Part shown: positions 37,066 to 48,209 of the stretch, in pieces
Position numbering within the stretch: the first letter of the stretch is position 1
How the letters are laid out: every line of letters begins with the position of its first letter
Source: Celoporthe dispersa
Lineage: Eukaryota > Ascomycota > Sordariomycetes > Diaporthales > Cryphonectriaceae
DNA length: 64,000 nt
Direction: 5' to 3'
Assembly (NCBI GenBank): GCA_016584495.1
Contig: WAID01000001.1
Span: forward strand, 2,480,001-2,544,000
Position numbers and translations under genes: made by a program
The notes under the pieces: generated by a model
Told to the model about the DNA's origin: nothing
The model's database searches: none
The model's input: only the letters and a program-made list of their open reading frames with translations

Positions 37066-39500
37066 AGCAAGAGCTGGAGGAAGCTAGGGTTCTTGAGTGG
37101 AGGAATACAGCTCCTAGCGCACCTGGAGTTATCATGAGTATGCAGACGTTGAGTCATTACTGGGTGGATGACATGTCCTTGGGCCCAAACCAATATCTTT
37201 CGACATCTGGCAGGACGCGAGAGGGTGCAGTGCGCACCAAAGCATTGAACACCTCCCACAAGAGGGTCAACACGGCTTGGGACGTGGAACAACCCACGTT
37301 CATCCCGCTGTAGCACCTAGCTCAGTTCGCATTTTCCTCGGTACCCGTCCGACTTCCGCAAGATCGAATATTGAAGCTCGACGGCGGAACGAGATATCGT
37401 GCGGCCTCTTGCCTCTGGTGGAGGGCATTTCTGCATCGTTGAGCAACCGAGAGTGATGAGACAACAAATAATAGAACTCTTCATCAACAATTTATAGATA
37501 TGCCGTCACTCTTGACTGTTTCCAGGTGCAGCAGTATGGATGTGATATATTATTTTTTGGCTTGCTGGCGTCCCGGTTTGCCCCGAGGAGAGCAGAGAAC
37601 ATATCCCCAACAACGACCAGACTCGGGTCAGCTCACTTCACAATATATCTGATTGAGACAAGAAACAATCGTAGTATCTCTGTTATGACGAATAAATCAC
37701 AATAAATCATTCGTGGTCCTCGCCTGTGTGACACGTCTCTTGCCTTGCCAGTACGGTCTTGTCAGGAAGATATGGTCGTCCACCTCGTCACAGCCTCGTC
37801 ATCTCCTGGGACGACGATGCTCTCAACGCAGCGTGCAGAGCCACTTGGTATTGAGAAAGCGACCCCACCGCGGGCAACATGTCATGAGCTAGGCACTGTG
37901 CTGCCTGCGGCCTCTGTGTGTGCGGTAGCTTAGTGGAGGCTGTGGTCCTGCACGGCCAAGTTGGGGGTGTTCGAAACCAACCCAAACACGTTATTTTTGG
38001 CGTTTTACGATTCTTTTTTCACCACCACCACGAAGAGGGCATTTAAATAAAAGAAAAGTATATCAAAAAGAAGCCCTCAATCGTCACAGTAGATAAAAAA
38101 TGCAAAAGGCACCCGACGAGCCTGAGAGTTGGACTCAGACGTGCCGAGAAACACTCCAGCCTGTATCCCGAAGGAGAAGCGGGTGGAGGTGTTTTTAATC
38201 GTTGCAAACTACCGTTAGGCCATTTACTCCGATCGACCAGACCTTTCATTTTCAGCCTTGACGGTGCAGCTGAAACTTGCCCTTATATATCTGCTATCTT
38301 AGGTACGTACCCAGCTTCACTTGGTGCTTGCCTGCCACCCACGACGGCGCCCCTTCTGGTGCAAGGCACGCCTCTCGTTGGAACGTGTGCTATCACCATC
38401 TACATCTTGCTCAACGCTCGCAGAGCTTCACCACCCACGTTGTCCTCGACCCAGTCCTCCTCGTGCTATTATCACAACACCTGCATCAACCACACGTATG
38501 TATATACACCGCACGTCCCCCTTTCAGCCCACGCATGGATTCACAGTACTGAATATTTAATTAATTTAATCAACAGCACAGCAGAGAATACTTTTACGAG
38601 AAAACTTGACGATATTGAGACATCACAGAGACGTGCAAGGGGATACTCAAATGAACAATATGAAAAGTACCTCTGAAGAGCAGCCCATCTTTTCAACAAC
38701 CTCGCAGAACTTTACAGTCACTACACCCTACTCCATCTCGAAGTCCGTCCAATGCCACCAACTACTCGTCTGAGATCTTTTTCGACCGCGATTACACCCC
38801 CTCTTCACCCTCATCAAACACAATCAATCACGGACTATACACGAGGCAGTCACCTAACCGAGTCAACAGCGCCGCGAATTTTGTACTCGATGACAATAAC
38901 AGCATTCAGCCATCTGGACGACCCATATATAGAAAGTGTGTCTCCCCTGCGATGTCTGTTGACACTACGACCCTCCAAGCATAAACATCGTGTCCATCAG
39001 ACATTCATACACTGCAGTCGCATTATCACGGACCGAACAGCCACGAGCTTAGTACAAAACGATGAGGATACAATACAACAGTCTGTCTGGATAAAGCAAT
39101 GATGTTCATGGTATTTTCCTTTTGCAGTCAGCTGTTGGTCTTCTTTCCATCCACAGTCCTTACAGCGTCGTTAATCTGAAGCAGGAACACCCAAGATATA
39201 TCCTTTTGATGGTCCAGCTATATTTCTGATAATTCCAACACTGTCTGAGAGGGCGAAGTTTTTTCTACTGCCAGACATGTTTTAAGATATCCTTTAACAT
39301 ACGAGCATTCTTGGGAAATTTGAAAATTACAAAAGCAACAGAATCGCCCGAATATTCCAGCCATGATCTCAACGGTTTTCTTCTCATTCGCTATTTATCT
39401 GGGACTTCAGCAGACCACACTGCAGCCAATGTGCTTCTACAGTAAGTTTGAAATCCCATTGAAGAGTGAAGAATGGATAGTTTCTGTACTAGCTTTTATG
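37066..39500. other. 2.4-kb interval with weak coding-like fragment
   Basis: It includes the 3' flanks of the SmG gene and of the MFS gene on the other side. Apart from the + strand fragment at 38,565-38,984, described separately, I see only short overlapping ORFs without family resemblance. Confidence 0.5.
38565..38984 (+). pseudogene. Possible gene fragment or pseudogene of unknown family
   Basis: Two adjoining + strand frames look like one protein broken by a shift. The first ends AENTFTRKLDDIETSQRR then GYSNEQYEK up to about 38,668. The second, open for 106 codons from 38,664 to the stop at 38,982-38,984, reads VPLKSSPSFQQPRRTLQS, then SNATNYSSEIFFDRDYTPSS, and ends with PIYRKCVSPAMSVDTTTLQA. 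Its amino-acid mix looks like a disordered fungal protein tail. There is no ATG in frame at its start and no good splice site nearby. I cannot name a family; chance openness is possible. Confidence 0.3.
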
Positions 39501-40988
39501 CTATGGCTTGGTTGAATTCCCATCATCTATTGTATCTTCCCTTAGGACCCTCGTTTCCTGGCCCTGCTCCAGCTCCGATAAGACCACCCAAGTCGGCACA
39601 ATGCTGATGAGAAGAACTCCAAAATTCACCCCGATGCTGACAAAGTGATTGACGTTCGCCTCAGACTGCATAGCCCACGCGACCGTCTGGCCCAGCGCCT
39701 CAAAGCCCCGCAGGATACCCGTGTGCCGCGACACGGAGGACAGGTCCGTGGTGTACTGCCCTACCAGCCAGTACAAGAACTGCTGAAAAGCCTGGCCCGC
39801 GAACGTCCAGAAGAAGACGAGGGCATAGGAAGCGTTGAAGCCGCTGGTGAACCAGTCAAAGATGGGGCTGGTGGGTGCGTCGTAGTATTGTTTCTGGAGG
39901 ATGATGGCCCAGATCCACGTGCCCGTCAGGACCAGGACGATGGATGAGAAGGCAAGCCTGGCCCTGGTCTTTATGTGAATATCTTGGCGGTCCAGGAGCG
40001 CGGCGATGAGAAAAGAGCTGAAGATACCCGCAAAATTGGTGGAGAAGGAGGAGAAGGCCCGGGACCGGACGGTGAAGTAGTCTGTGAGCCAGGTGCTGAG
40101 AAGACCGTTATAAAAGTAGCTGATGAAGAAGGCCGGGAGAAGAAGGAGTATCCGCCGTGATTTCAACAGATCAAATACCGCTTTGAACTCAGCTGCGAGG
40201 GTGGGTGCCCTGTCGATGAGGACCCGGGTCCCGTCTCTACGCCAGACCTTCTCGGCTGGGCTCAGGCAGAGTGCAATCGGGAGGCCTAAGCACATGATCA
40301 CAATAAAGGCAATATACGTCGAGGAGCTGACCGAGCCTGAGGTGGACGTCTGCGCGTTCAGGCTGAGGTTGATGGCTCCTCCGACGATGGGACCGGCCGC
40401 CTTTGCCGTCTGCCAGATGGCCAGATAGAAGGCCCTGTCACCCGGGCTGGGATAGCCGATGATGATGGCAGCCTCGGCAGCCCAAAAGAACCCCGCTGAC
40501 AGACCGCACAGCGCGCTGCCGAACAGCATGAACCAGGTGACCGCCCTGACATTGTTGACATAGAGACCGGCGCCGTACAGAGGATAGCCCACGGCCCCGA
40601 GCGCCAGGCCGTTCCGCAGACCGATTCGGTTGTTGATTGCTCCGGCAGTGATGCAGACGATGAAGAAGAGACCATATACCAAGGCGTTGGCCGCAGACAC
40701 AGCATATGGCTCTGCAGCTCCTCCCGCGCCCAGATTATTGAGTGCGTCCCACATGCCTGGTGCCGTGAAAGAGACACCGCTGGCGACGGCGATCTGGAAC
40801 GGAACAGAGCGAAAGGCAGAGCCGAGTGCCTTCGCCGGCGGGCGGGCTTGTTCGCTGTCTCTGTCCGCATCGTGGGTGCTGGACGAGTCGGGATTTGGAG
40901 ACCCCATCTCGGCGGCAGCGGTGGTACAGGTGCCGTAGTCTCGTGCTGGTGATGTGCCCTTGGCGAGGAGGGAGGTTGAGTCTTCCAT
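39501..40988 (-). CDS. UNC93-like major facilitator superfamily transporter
   Basis: This single-exon gene encodes 495 residues. A polar N terminus of about 65 residues leads into roughly eleven to twelve hydrophobic helices. The first begins FQIAVASGVSFTAPGMWDAL, the conserved opening of fungal UNC93-like proteins, where F(T)APGM(W/F)xALxxLGAGG is characteristic. A second landmark is LCGLSAGFFWAAEAAII and a third GRAxxxxLxLxxQxx-like cytosolic loop of about 30 residues mid-protein (SPAEKVWRRDGTRVLIDRAP). Members sit in the plasma or vacuolar membrane; substrates are mostly unknown. Neighbours give no substrate hint. The frame is intact and the length typical. Confidence 0.85.
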   Translation of the reverse strand: MEDSTSLLAKGTSPARDYGTCTTAAAEMGSPNPDSSSTHDADRDSEQARPPAKALGSAFRSVPFQIAVASGVSFTAPGMWDALNNLGAGGAAEPYAVSAANALVYGLFFIVCITAGAINNRIGLRNGLALGAVGYPLYGAGLYVNNVRAVTWFMLFGSALCGLSAGFFWAAEAAIIIGYPSPGDRAFYLAIWQTAKAAGPIVGGAINLSLNAQTSTSGSVSSSTYIAFIVIMCLGLPIALCLSPAEKVWRRDGTRVLIDRAPTLAAEFKAVFDLLKSRRILLLLPAFFISYFYNGLLSTWLTDYFTVRSRAFSSFSTNFAGIFSSFLIAALLDRQDIHIKTRARLAFSSIVLVLTGTWIWAIILQKQYYDAPTSPIFDWFTSGFNASYALVFFWTFAGQAFQQFLYWLVGQYTTDLSSVSRHTGILRGFEALGQTVAWAMQSEANVNHFVSIGVNFGVLLISIVPTWVVLSELEQGQETRVLREDTIDDGNSTKP

Positions 40989-42267
40989 CTAAATGTCAAC
41001 GACTTGTCGTCTTGTATTTTTTTCCTGTTCCATCTCGGGGCTTCTATTTTCAAACGTAATGCGCGGGACCTCCATGGACCGCTTCAGCAATTCATTACGA
41101 GATCGCGCAGCAAATTCGTAGTGCGGAAAGAATTTGTACAATGCTGCGACCGATCACGCAATAGCCTCCATATTTTCCAGAGGACAGAGGACCCACTCTT
41201 CCATGCTGCTCTTCTTGACTTCTGAGCCGTAAGGCTTTGGTAGATAGATGGTAATAAGCTGTAATGCCGATTGCCTCATGGTTTGCAGGATTCTTGCTAC
41301 GGGTAGAATTAGCATTTGGAGTTGTCAGGTGGATAGGCGGGTGTTGCATGAAAAATTGCGAGGCCCAAGGTCTATCAAGGCTGAGGGGGATTGCCAATTA
41401 CTTAGACACTCTTCGTCTGGCTGGACTAAAGCAAGAGTAGAGATTCTTTCGACTGGTGCGAATTGTCCATCTAATTAAATGCATAGCGTATTTCTTGAAT
41501 CATAACTCTCAACCATTCAGTAGCACTTTGAAGTGTCTACCAGCTCCAGTGGGTGAGCTAACCTAACCCGTCATGACCACAATGCAATCAATGCCCCATC
41601 AAGCCAGCTTATAATGATTTGAATCATTTTTAGGGGTGCATTCTGTTGTGCTGCTGCATGTAATAGAAAACGCTCGCAACATTAACAGTCAGGCATCAAT
41701 GGCATATGGCAGGCACACTTCACCTCCCATAAATCCATAACGAAGATATGAATATCTGGCATGGTGTTCAAGACGAGTAAACTATTACTCCAGTCGACAT
41801 GCGACAAGAGTATTTTTAAGTAGTTCAGGCAGCTGACAGACTGTCAAATCCACTGCGTGCTGCCTAGCCCAATATCAATAACCTGGCTGAGGCTGACAAG
41901 CTTAACCACTCTCGGCCGTGCTCATTCCGTTGCGGCGTAGCAATCTCGGATCCTCCAGGCAGCAAACCTCCCACTTTTGCGAGTCACCACACACAAATGC
42001 CCTTCGTACATCGCGATTCGCCACAACTTTTGACGACAAGTCGGGGCGATGCTGCCCGTCTGACTGCATATAAGAGATCATATCAATATCTTGAATCCCT
42101 TCTCAATCTTCACCCAACGGCAGGCACCTTTCTCCCTGCGCATCACCAGAACCTGCCTTGGGTGGCCCCCACCTCACCCAGCCCCTTGCGACCTCAGCTG
42201 TCCAGGCCATTGTGATAAGAAAGACTCTCTGCCTCATACCTCTCTACCACAAAAACGTCAGTCAGCC
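40989..42267. other. Intergenic region upstream of MFS gene and of the 42.3-kb gene
   Basis: About 1.3 kb lies between divergent genes. I see only short random ORFs and nothing with family resemblance. Confidence 0.5.
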
Positions 42268-42729
42268 ATGCCTTGCAACACCGCCTACGGCTGCGTCGAC
42301 CCTCGCATGCCGCGCCGCCCTCCCCTCAGACTCAACCACGACTCCAACATGTCCTCATCAGGCGCGTCGATCCAAAATGGCCGCATCATGCCCCGCCGGC
42401 GCAGGAACTTCTTCAGCTTCGAGCTGTACCACTTCTCACGGCTCGTCCAGCACCCCGAGCAGATGACGTTCCGGGAGCTGTGCATCATCACCTTGGGCCT
42501 CTGCGCGTTGTACCACTTCTACTTCACCGGACGTCAGATCCTGTACCTCATGGCGGGGCAGGAGATACAGGACGTGTGCTATGGGATGAGCTTTGCCGGG
42601 TGTGGCTGGAACCTGCTGTGGAAGGTGTTGTACCTGCTCCAGGGCTGGCTGGGCAGGGTCATCCCCTGGGTCCTCGTATGTGTGGTAGTGATCTTCTTCG
42701 GGGAGGAGGCCTTGAGGCGGAAGGGATGA
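42268..42729 (+). CDS. Small two-TM membrane protein, function unknown
   Basis: The chosen ATG at 42,268 lies in a good context (GTCAGCCATGCC) and gives 153 residues. The frame is open further upstream to 42,091, but that part is Pro/His-rich and looks like 5' UTR. Residues 1-50 are basic and polar (MPRRRRNFFSF). A first membrane segment is LCIITLGLCALYHFYF and a second is VIPWVLVCVVVIFFGEEAL. Between them an amphipathic stretch contains YGMSFAGCGWNLLWKVLYLL. I do not recognise the family. The coherent hydrophobic pattern and clean end support a real gene, but no introns or homology confirm it. Confidence 0.5.
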   Translation: MPCNTAYGCVDPRMPRRPPLRLNHDSNMSSSGASIQNGRIMPRRRRNFFSFELYHFSRLVQHPEQMTFRELCIITLGLCALYHFYFTGRQILYLMAGQEIQDVCYGMSFAGCGWNLLWKVLYLLQGWLGRVIPWVLVCVVVIFFGEEALRRKG

Positions 42730-44510
42730 GTTCAGCAGAGGTGCTTGATCGAACTGGAGAGATGCTCGGGTGCGCGCCAATCTTGTCTGTGGTGTGTAAG
42801 GGTAGACAGTAACACAAATAGAGGCATCGTGGGTAATGAATAATGATTGCAGGCTCATTTCGCCATCAAAAGCTGAAGCGAAAAACGTCATGTCGCATGC
42901 ACCGTCATCATCAAAATACTAAACTTACAGCCCTGTCATCCTCTCCATCTACTCGCTAAGGCATGATTCAGACCGATCTAAACTTTGGATGACTTTAGAT
43001 GGTAGTGCAGGCTGGTCAAAATGACACGGTGGAAAGCCTGGTAAAAGACACCGCTGCCGATCTTGATGGGTCGGACTTTGATCCTTCGGACTCATGACAA
43101 GCACGACATCGGCCGGTGAACATTCCCGAGGATGGTAGACGGGGGCAATGCAAACATTGATGGAAATAACTCAAGGAAATAAGCTTCCGAAAGGGTCGCC
43201 TTTGCAAGGGGTCATGGCTACAGCTTGGGGGTCGCATACCGGAACACGGCCCTGTGCGAGAGCGCGATACTGGGCAGCATGAAAGACGACACACCCTTCT
43301 TTGCATCTGGAAGAAAGAGAAAGAGAAAATCAGAAAAAAAAAACAACCAAATTTTATGATATCGGTGTTTTCCTAGTTTCGAGAGATGCGCGATGAGGAG
43401 GGGTAGATATGCTATATTCTCATCAGCAAAGCAGGGAGATTACTCAGGCAAGGGGTGCCACATCAAGTTCCCTCGGCTGTGACCCTTTCCTTCACCTTGG
43501 CCGACACGACTGAACGGAGGTTGACGACTCATGAAACTCTGAATGGAATTCGGTCCGAATCCCTGATTCTTCCTTGAGCTTCTTCGCCCAGCCCCCCCAA
43601 GCTCGAGTGAGCGTTCCGTCCCAAGGTTCACGGAGGGGTACAGTACCAACGTCTTGAGGTCATCAAAGAAGCTCGGGCCCTGGTGGGGGGGGCAGATGCA
43701 GCGGAGCAGACGAAGAGACGACCGAGGACACCCATCACAGACAGCGGCTACGACTCACCCGTCCGGAGATTCATGCTCCTCAACATCCAACGGAAGGAAG
43801 AACTCCCTGGAGATAAAGGATAACTTTGTTTCCCAAGAGAGCCTTGTGCAGTTCGGCTAAGCGCCTGGTCGAATCCGCCCTCAATATGTTGGTGATGTTG
43901 GTGGATCGCTGCATAAGACGGCCCGTTCGATGTTCCTTCGGCTGCACAAGGTTTTGTCGCCCCTGTCGTTCCGCGCTCATGTGAGCAAGCATCACTGCAG
44001 GATTCCCAAGCAGGAACGCACTCGTGAACGACCATGAAGATCCCGGCCCACCGCGGGTCAGGGGTGACTTGCCCGGAATGCTACGTGGTATGGGTGAAGT
44101 GCAACGGTCTGGCTTTGGCTACTAATGGGTGGAACTACTGCAAATAGCTAGAAGGAGACATGGGTGAGGAAGGAGTTGGTAGGAATTCATGCCTGGTACG
44201 GGTACGGGTGAGGCTCAGAACAGAGCCGATCCACTCAGATGTCAAGATCTCTACAAGGTTTCATGTTATCAAAACGTTGGACACAGCCACGTGTTGGGCA
44301 CAAATCGGGGTTGGTCGTCTGAGGTCTTTGTGTATGACGTTTTTACGCCTGACTTGGAGTAATTATCGAATCATCCGTTTGTCAAAGCTCGAGGCAAGAC
44401 CTTCGCCGCAAAAAAGCTGCCAGCAAAAAAACAGAGAAAGAAAGAGAAAAAAGAACCACCAAGAGGAATCGGAGATATAATACAGGTGCCAACAACATAC
44501 GGAATCCAGA
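42730..44510. other. 1.8-kb interval without a supportable gene
   Basis: Short ORFs on both strands overlap and show no recognisable motif. It includes an A-rich tract near 43,333-43,345 and the promoter region of the zinc-finger gene. Confidence 0.5.
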
Positions 44511-45384
44511 ATGGAGATCAGAAGTCGAGATCATGCAGCCCCGGGCGTTGCGTCCAGGGCCTTGCAGACAGTCCAGCCTCTACCGTTCATCTTGCCTGAA
44601 CCCTTGGGCTCGCTCCCACCTCCAGAACGACGACCGTCACTGTCTTTAATCAGAGACGAGGTCGCACGTGTTGTCACTCCGGCGCCGGAGCCCGATCCAT
44701 GGATGAGAGAAAGACTGCGGCATGCACACAGGGCACATCGAGATGGAATCACACGGCAACGTCTCTCGTCTTTGACACCTACCACCGAGTTGATGCGACG
44801 GCAGAGCCTCGGAGTTCCGGGTACTCGCTTATTACCACCTCCGCTATCCACAGGCCGGATCCTGCGATCCAATAGTTCTCCCGACTTCCAACATGTTTCG
44901 AGGAGCCCGAGCAGCAGCAGCAGCTCGTTCAGCGTACCGCCTAGCGCTGGGCCACACGCGACCTTCCAAAACGATCCGACGCTCAGGGTGCTTACATCGG
45001 AGCCTGTCCGGTATATATGCGACCAGTGCCTACAGAGCTTCAAGAACAACGGAGCCTTGAAGAAGCACAGGAGCACCCACCTGGAGAGAAATTATCGCTG
45101 CACCTGTGGCCTAGCATATACGACGTGGTCAGTCCTGCGTGTAAGTTTAAGCTAGACGCCCATCACCAGATGCCCACACTAGACTGGATGCTAAGTTCTC
45201 TTTACAGAAACACCAAAGCCTGAAAGGATGCGATATCATGCCTCCAGAATGGATGCATAGCCGGTCAGCTACCCCAGAGAGAAGAGAAATTCTCGATTTC
45301 AACAATTTTCGACCATCACCACCATACGTCTGATTCTACCAACCTGTCCCTGGGCGGAATCATGTTTGGCTTAGAATACCTTGA
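44511..45384 (+). CDS. C2H2-type zinc-finger protein
   Basis: Two exons (44,511-45,140 and 45,208 to about 45,384; 67-bp intron GTAAGT...TTTACAG, phase 0) encode about 269 residues. The first 180 residues are disordered and Ser/Pro/Arg-rich. A canonical finger follows: YICDQCLQSFKNNGALKKHR then STH (C-x2-C-x12-H-x4-H). A second, atypical finger runs across the splice site: YRCTCGLAYTTWSVLR joined to KHQSLKGCD, giving C-x-C...H...C ligands. Such a finger pair at the C terminus resembles fungal transcriptional regulators, probably nuclear. The exact stop was hard to fix (45,374-45,384). The splice is supported because it completes the second finger. Confidence 0.7.
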
Positions 45385-45687
45385 GGCTTGTAGCTCGCAC
45401 TTTTCACGATACCAACTAGACCAAGCAGGTAAAACTATGAATGGCAATAGACTGGGGTTTCTCGTAGACTACAGAATGGCAAACTTGGAGAGCTTGGGAT
45501 GCAGGCGTGCAATGGGGAGCCTATGTACGAGAATGCAGGAGGAGTGCACGTCTTGAACGGATCCAAGGACGACAGAAAACTAACTGTATATTGATTTCCG
45601 CAACTTAATGTTGTAATAACAGCTCGCTCATCAGGCCGGTGAGCTAATTCAACTTCAACGAGCTGTTGCGCCATCACCATCTTGACA

Positions 45688-47121
45688 TTATATGTAGCTG
45701 ACCGTCCCATGTTGGACAGTCCCTTGTGTATCCACCAGCCATGTCCCTTTTATCTCGCTGTACTCTGAGTCCTCGCTATCCTCACGGTCGTGCTGGTTCT
45801 CGCTGCCTGGCCGCGGTGGGTTCGAGACACCATTGACCAAGTGTCGGCTCGTGCCATGGGACATGTTGCTCGTAAGATCGCTCATGGTTACGCGCAGATA
45901 TGTGACCAGCCTCGATTCGGCGGCGTGCGTTCGCATAAAACTAGCGAATCCTGGTGCTGACGAGACGATGATAGCCACATTCTTTTCAACCTGGCTGTTA
46001 AATTTAAGGGTGCGTCAGCATCAGCTAGTACTAGCCCGACCAGTTTTAACTTCATGGCTGGGCGACACTCACACGCAGAGCATGAATAAACCTGTGTACC
46101 ACGACTTGTCGCTGTCGGTAATCATTTTGGATCTGTAGACGAGGGACGCCACGCTTGCTACGACACCGCTGAATGCATGACTTGGTTAGCAGGCTGTGTG
46201 TGCGGGAGGGCGATTATCAGGAGCTTACAGGAGAGCCGTGAAGAAAACAAGCATGACCTGTATCCGGCGCCTGGAAGACATTTGCAGCCTTGAGATCACT
46301 GGTAATGGCAGGATGAAGATGTAAATATCCAGCATTACACCAGAGGAGGCCATGACCACCCCAAATTCGGTTACCGGATCCTGTGTTGAATGATGCATCT
46401 CGTTAACCATGGCCTCGTCCCACGTCTGACCGATGTGAGGCGCAAGGTAATACGAGAATATGACTATTGATGCCGCGTACATGGCAAAGTTGATGGAGAG
46501 GCCGGTTTGGATCGCCAGACGCATGGCTTTGGAGATCTGGAAGATATCGTAGAATAGCAACAAGGTTGCGGTCTTTGCTAGGAATAGCACAGTGGCGAAC
46601 AAGACTCCGAGCACAAATTCCAACTGGTCTTGCCGTTAGTAGTGACCAGTCACTTTTGAGGAAGCTCGAGATGATTCCCCTCTGGAACTCTCAGGCGAAA
46701 TTTATTTCCATACCTTCATAAACGAGCCATCGAGCCAGCATAATGGTAGGTCCCACATGTGACGGTAGTACCCATGCTTAAGCGCTGCAGGGCTCGTCCG
46801 TCAGCCACTGGTGGTTCAAGTCTCACAGTGGATCAAGAAGCTCAGGTTCTCACACAGCATAAGGGGTATCAGCTCCGTAATGCCAATAAGAAGTGCCAGG
46901 GCAGCGAGAGCTGTGCATTCAACGTCAGTTGTCCGATCACCTCCTCTGCTGTAAGTGTGTACGTGTCCAGATGACCTACCGTCACTCCAAGTCAGTCTCT
47001 TTATGTTCGCCCGTACTCTTCCAATGACAAAGATGCATGCCAACGTAGTCGTTATTGTGGTAATAGAGATGACAAGTCCCGCCAATGTTGGCGGGTCTTT
47101 GAAGATTGCTGGTGTGTCCAT
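45688..47121 (-). CDS. Fungal rhodopsin-like seven-TM integral membrane protein
   Basis: Six exons (46,980-47,121; 46,854-46,910; 46,714-46,784; 46,229-46,623; 46,073-46,168; 45,688-45,994) encode 355 residues, and all five introns (60-90 bp) keep frame. The layout matches the large fungal rhodopsin-domain/Pth11-like family. It has TM1 (LVISITTITTTLACIFVIGR), then RxxxKRLTWSDALAALALL for the conserved 'DD' loop plus TM2. HMWDLPLCWLDGSF precedes LEFVLGVLFATVLFLAKTAT (TM3). FGVVMASSGVMLDIYIFILP covers TM5, MSSRRRIQVMLVFFTAL TM6 and the EKNVAIIVSSAPGFASFMR end TM7. There is no CFEM domain. The acidic C-terminal tail (DREDSEDSEYSE) faces the cytosol. Ligands are unknown; some relatives act in surface sensing. 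An upstream ATG at 47,157 is an alternative start. Confidence 0.82.
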
Positions 47122-48209
47122 CAGGAGGGGCTTGGCATGGCACCGCGCAAAGGTCAACCCCGGAGTACAAGGAAGCCAAGGGCGAGCTCATTGTGGATGA
47201 AGAGGCAAAGAGATGGTGGGTACAGGCAGGAGGCACAGCGAAAGAACACAGGATCGTCTGAGCACTTGTACTAGAGGAGGATCAATCAGTAGCATCGTAT
47301 CATGCTAGCAGCCACATCTGATAAATGCGGCCCCCACCCGCTATCGACCTAGAAGTCTGATCATCTGCCTCGGGCTTCTGCTGCATGGCAGGACTAACCA
47401 ATGCTTGGCTTTGGTCAAGCTCAAGCCTCCAGGTGTCTCGGAGGGTGAGGCGCTTGGGTGTGGCTTGGGGGCGAGAGTTGAATCGGGGGCGGAGAACACT
47501 CGAGTGCCATAGGTGCAAGACACCGAGGGGTTGGTGCACGATCCTTGTTCTTCCTGCAGTTCAGCTGGGAAGAGATTGTGTGCTCCCGCGTCTAGCCTGC
47601 ATGTTCTTTCGCACTTGAGCCAAGGAAGCACTAAGGGAATGGTCATCCTCAGCGCATGCTGGAAATGCGTGATCTACATTATAGGACGTCATACATAGGC
47701 TGAGAATCTTGCACACAAAGTGTTGCACAGACTATATTTACAGAAAGATTCGGAGACAGTGTCTCGGAGTGGATTATACTGCTTACCTGCGTGTGTATAC
47801 GATGCACAAGACCTCAGGCTATCTTTCGCCAGCCGAGTCTGGGGCCCTTCTTCATGATCCCAAGTAGAAATAGCCCATATAGTTCGATGCTATCCTTGAT
47901 AAGTCACAGGGGCGTAAAAGAGCGGTCGGTTGGCATGTCTCTGCCGAGGGCCAGTAGTCACTAATCAAATAAGGGACGGGAGACGACCGTTCATGTTTCT
48001 TCTGGTAAACCCTCTCTCTCTCTCTCTCTTTTTTTTTTTTTCTTTTTCATTTTAGCCATGTCTTCAGGCTTTACAGTCTCTACTGCCGGCCCCAAGGTGG
48101 TGGTATTCCCACTACTGGATTACAGTTGTGTATTGTGTTCATAGCGTCATGTACAGTCTGTCACCGTTATCTTCGATGACCTAAACGTATCCTTGGGTTC
48201 TCCCAGAGC
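47122..48209. other. Intergenic region with simple repeat
   Basis: It holds the promoter of the rhodopsin-like gene and the 3' flank of the dioxygenase gene. A (CT)n/poly-T tract occupies about 48,010-48,046. I see no supportable coding. Confidence 0.5.
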
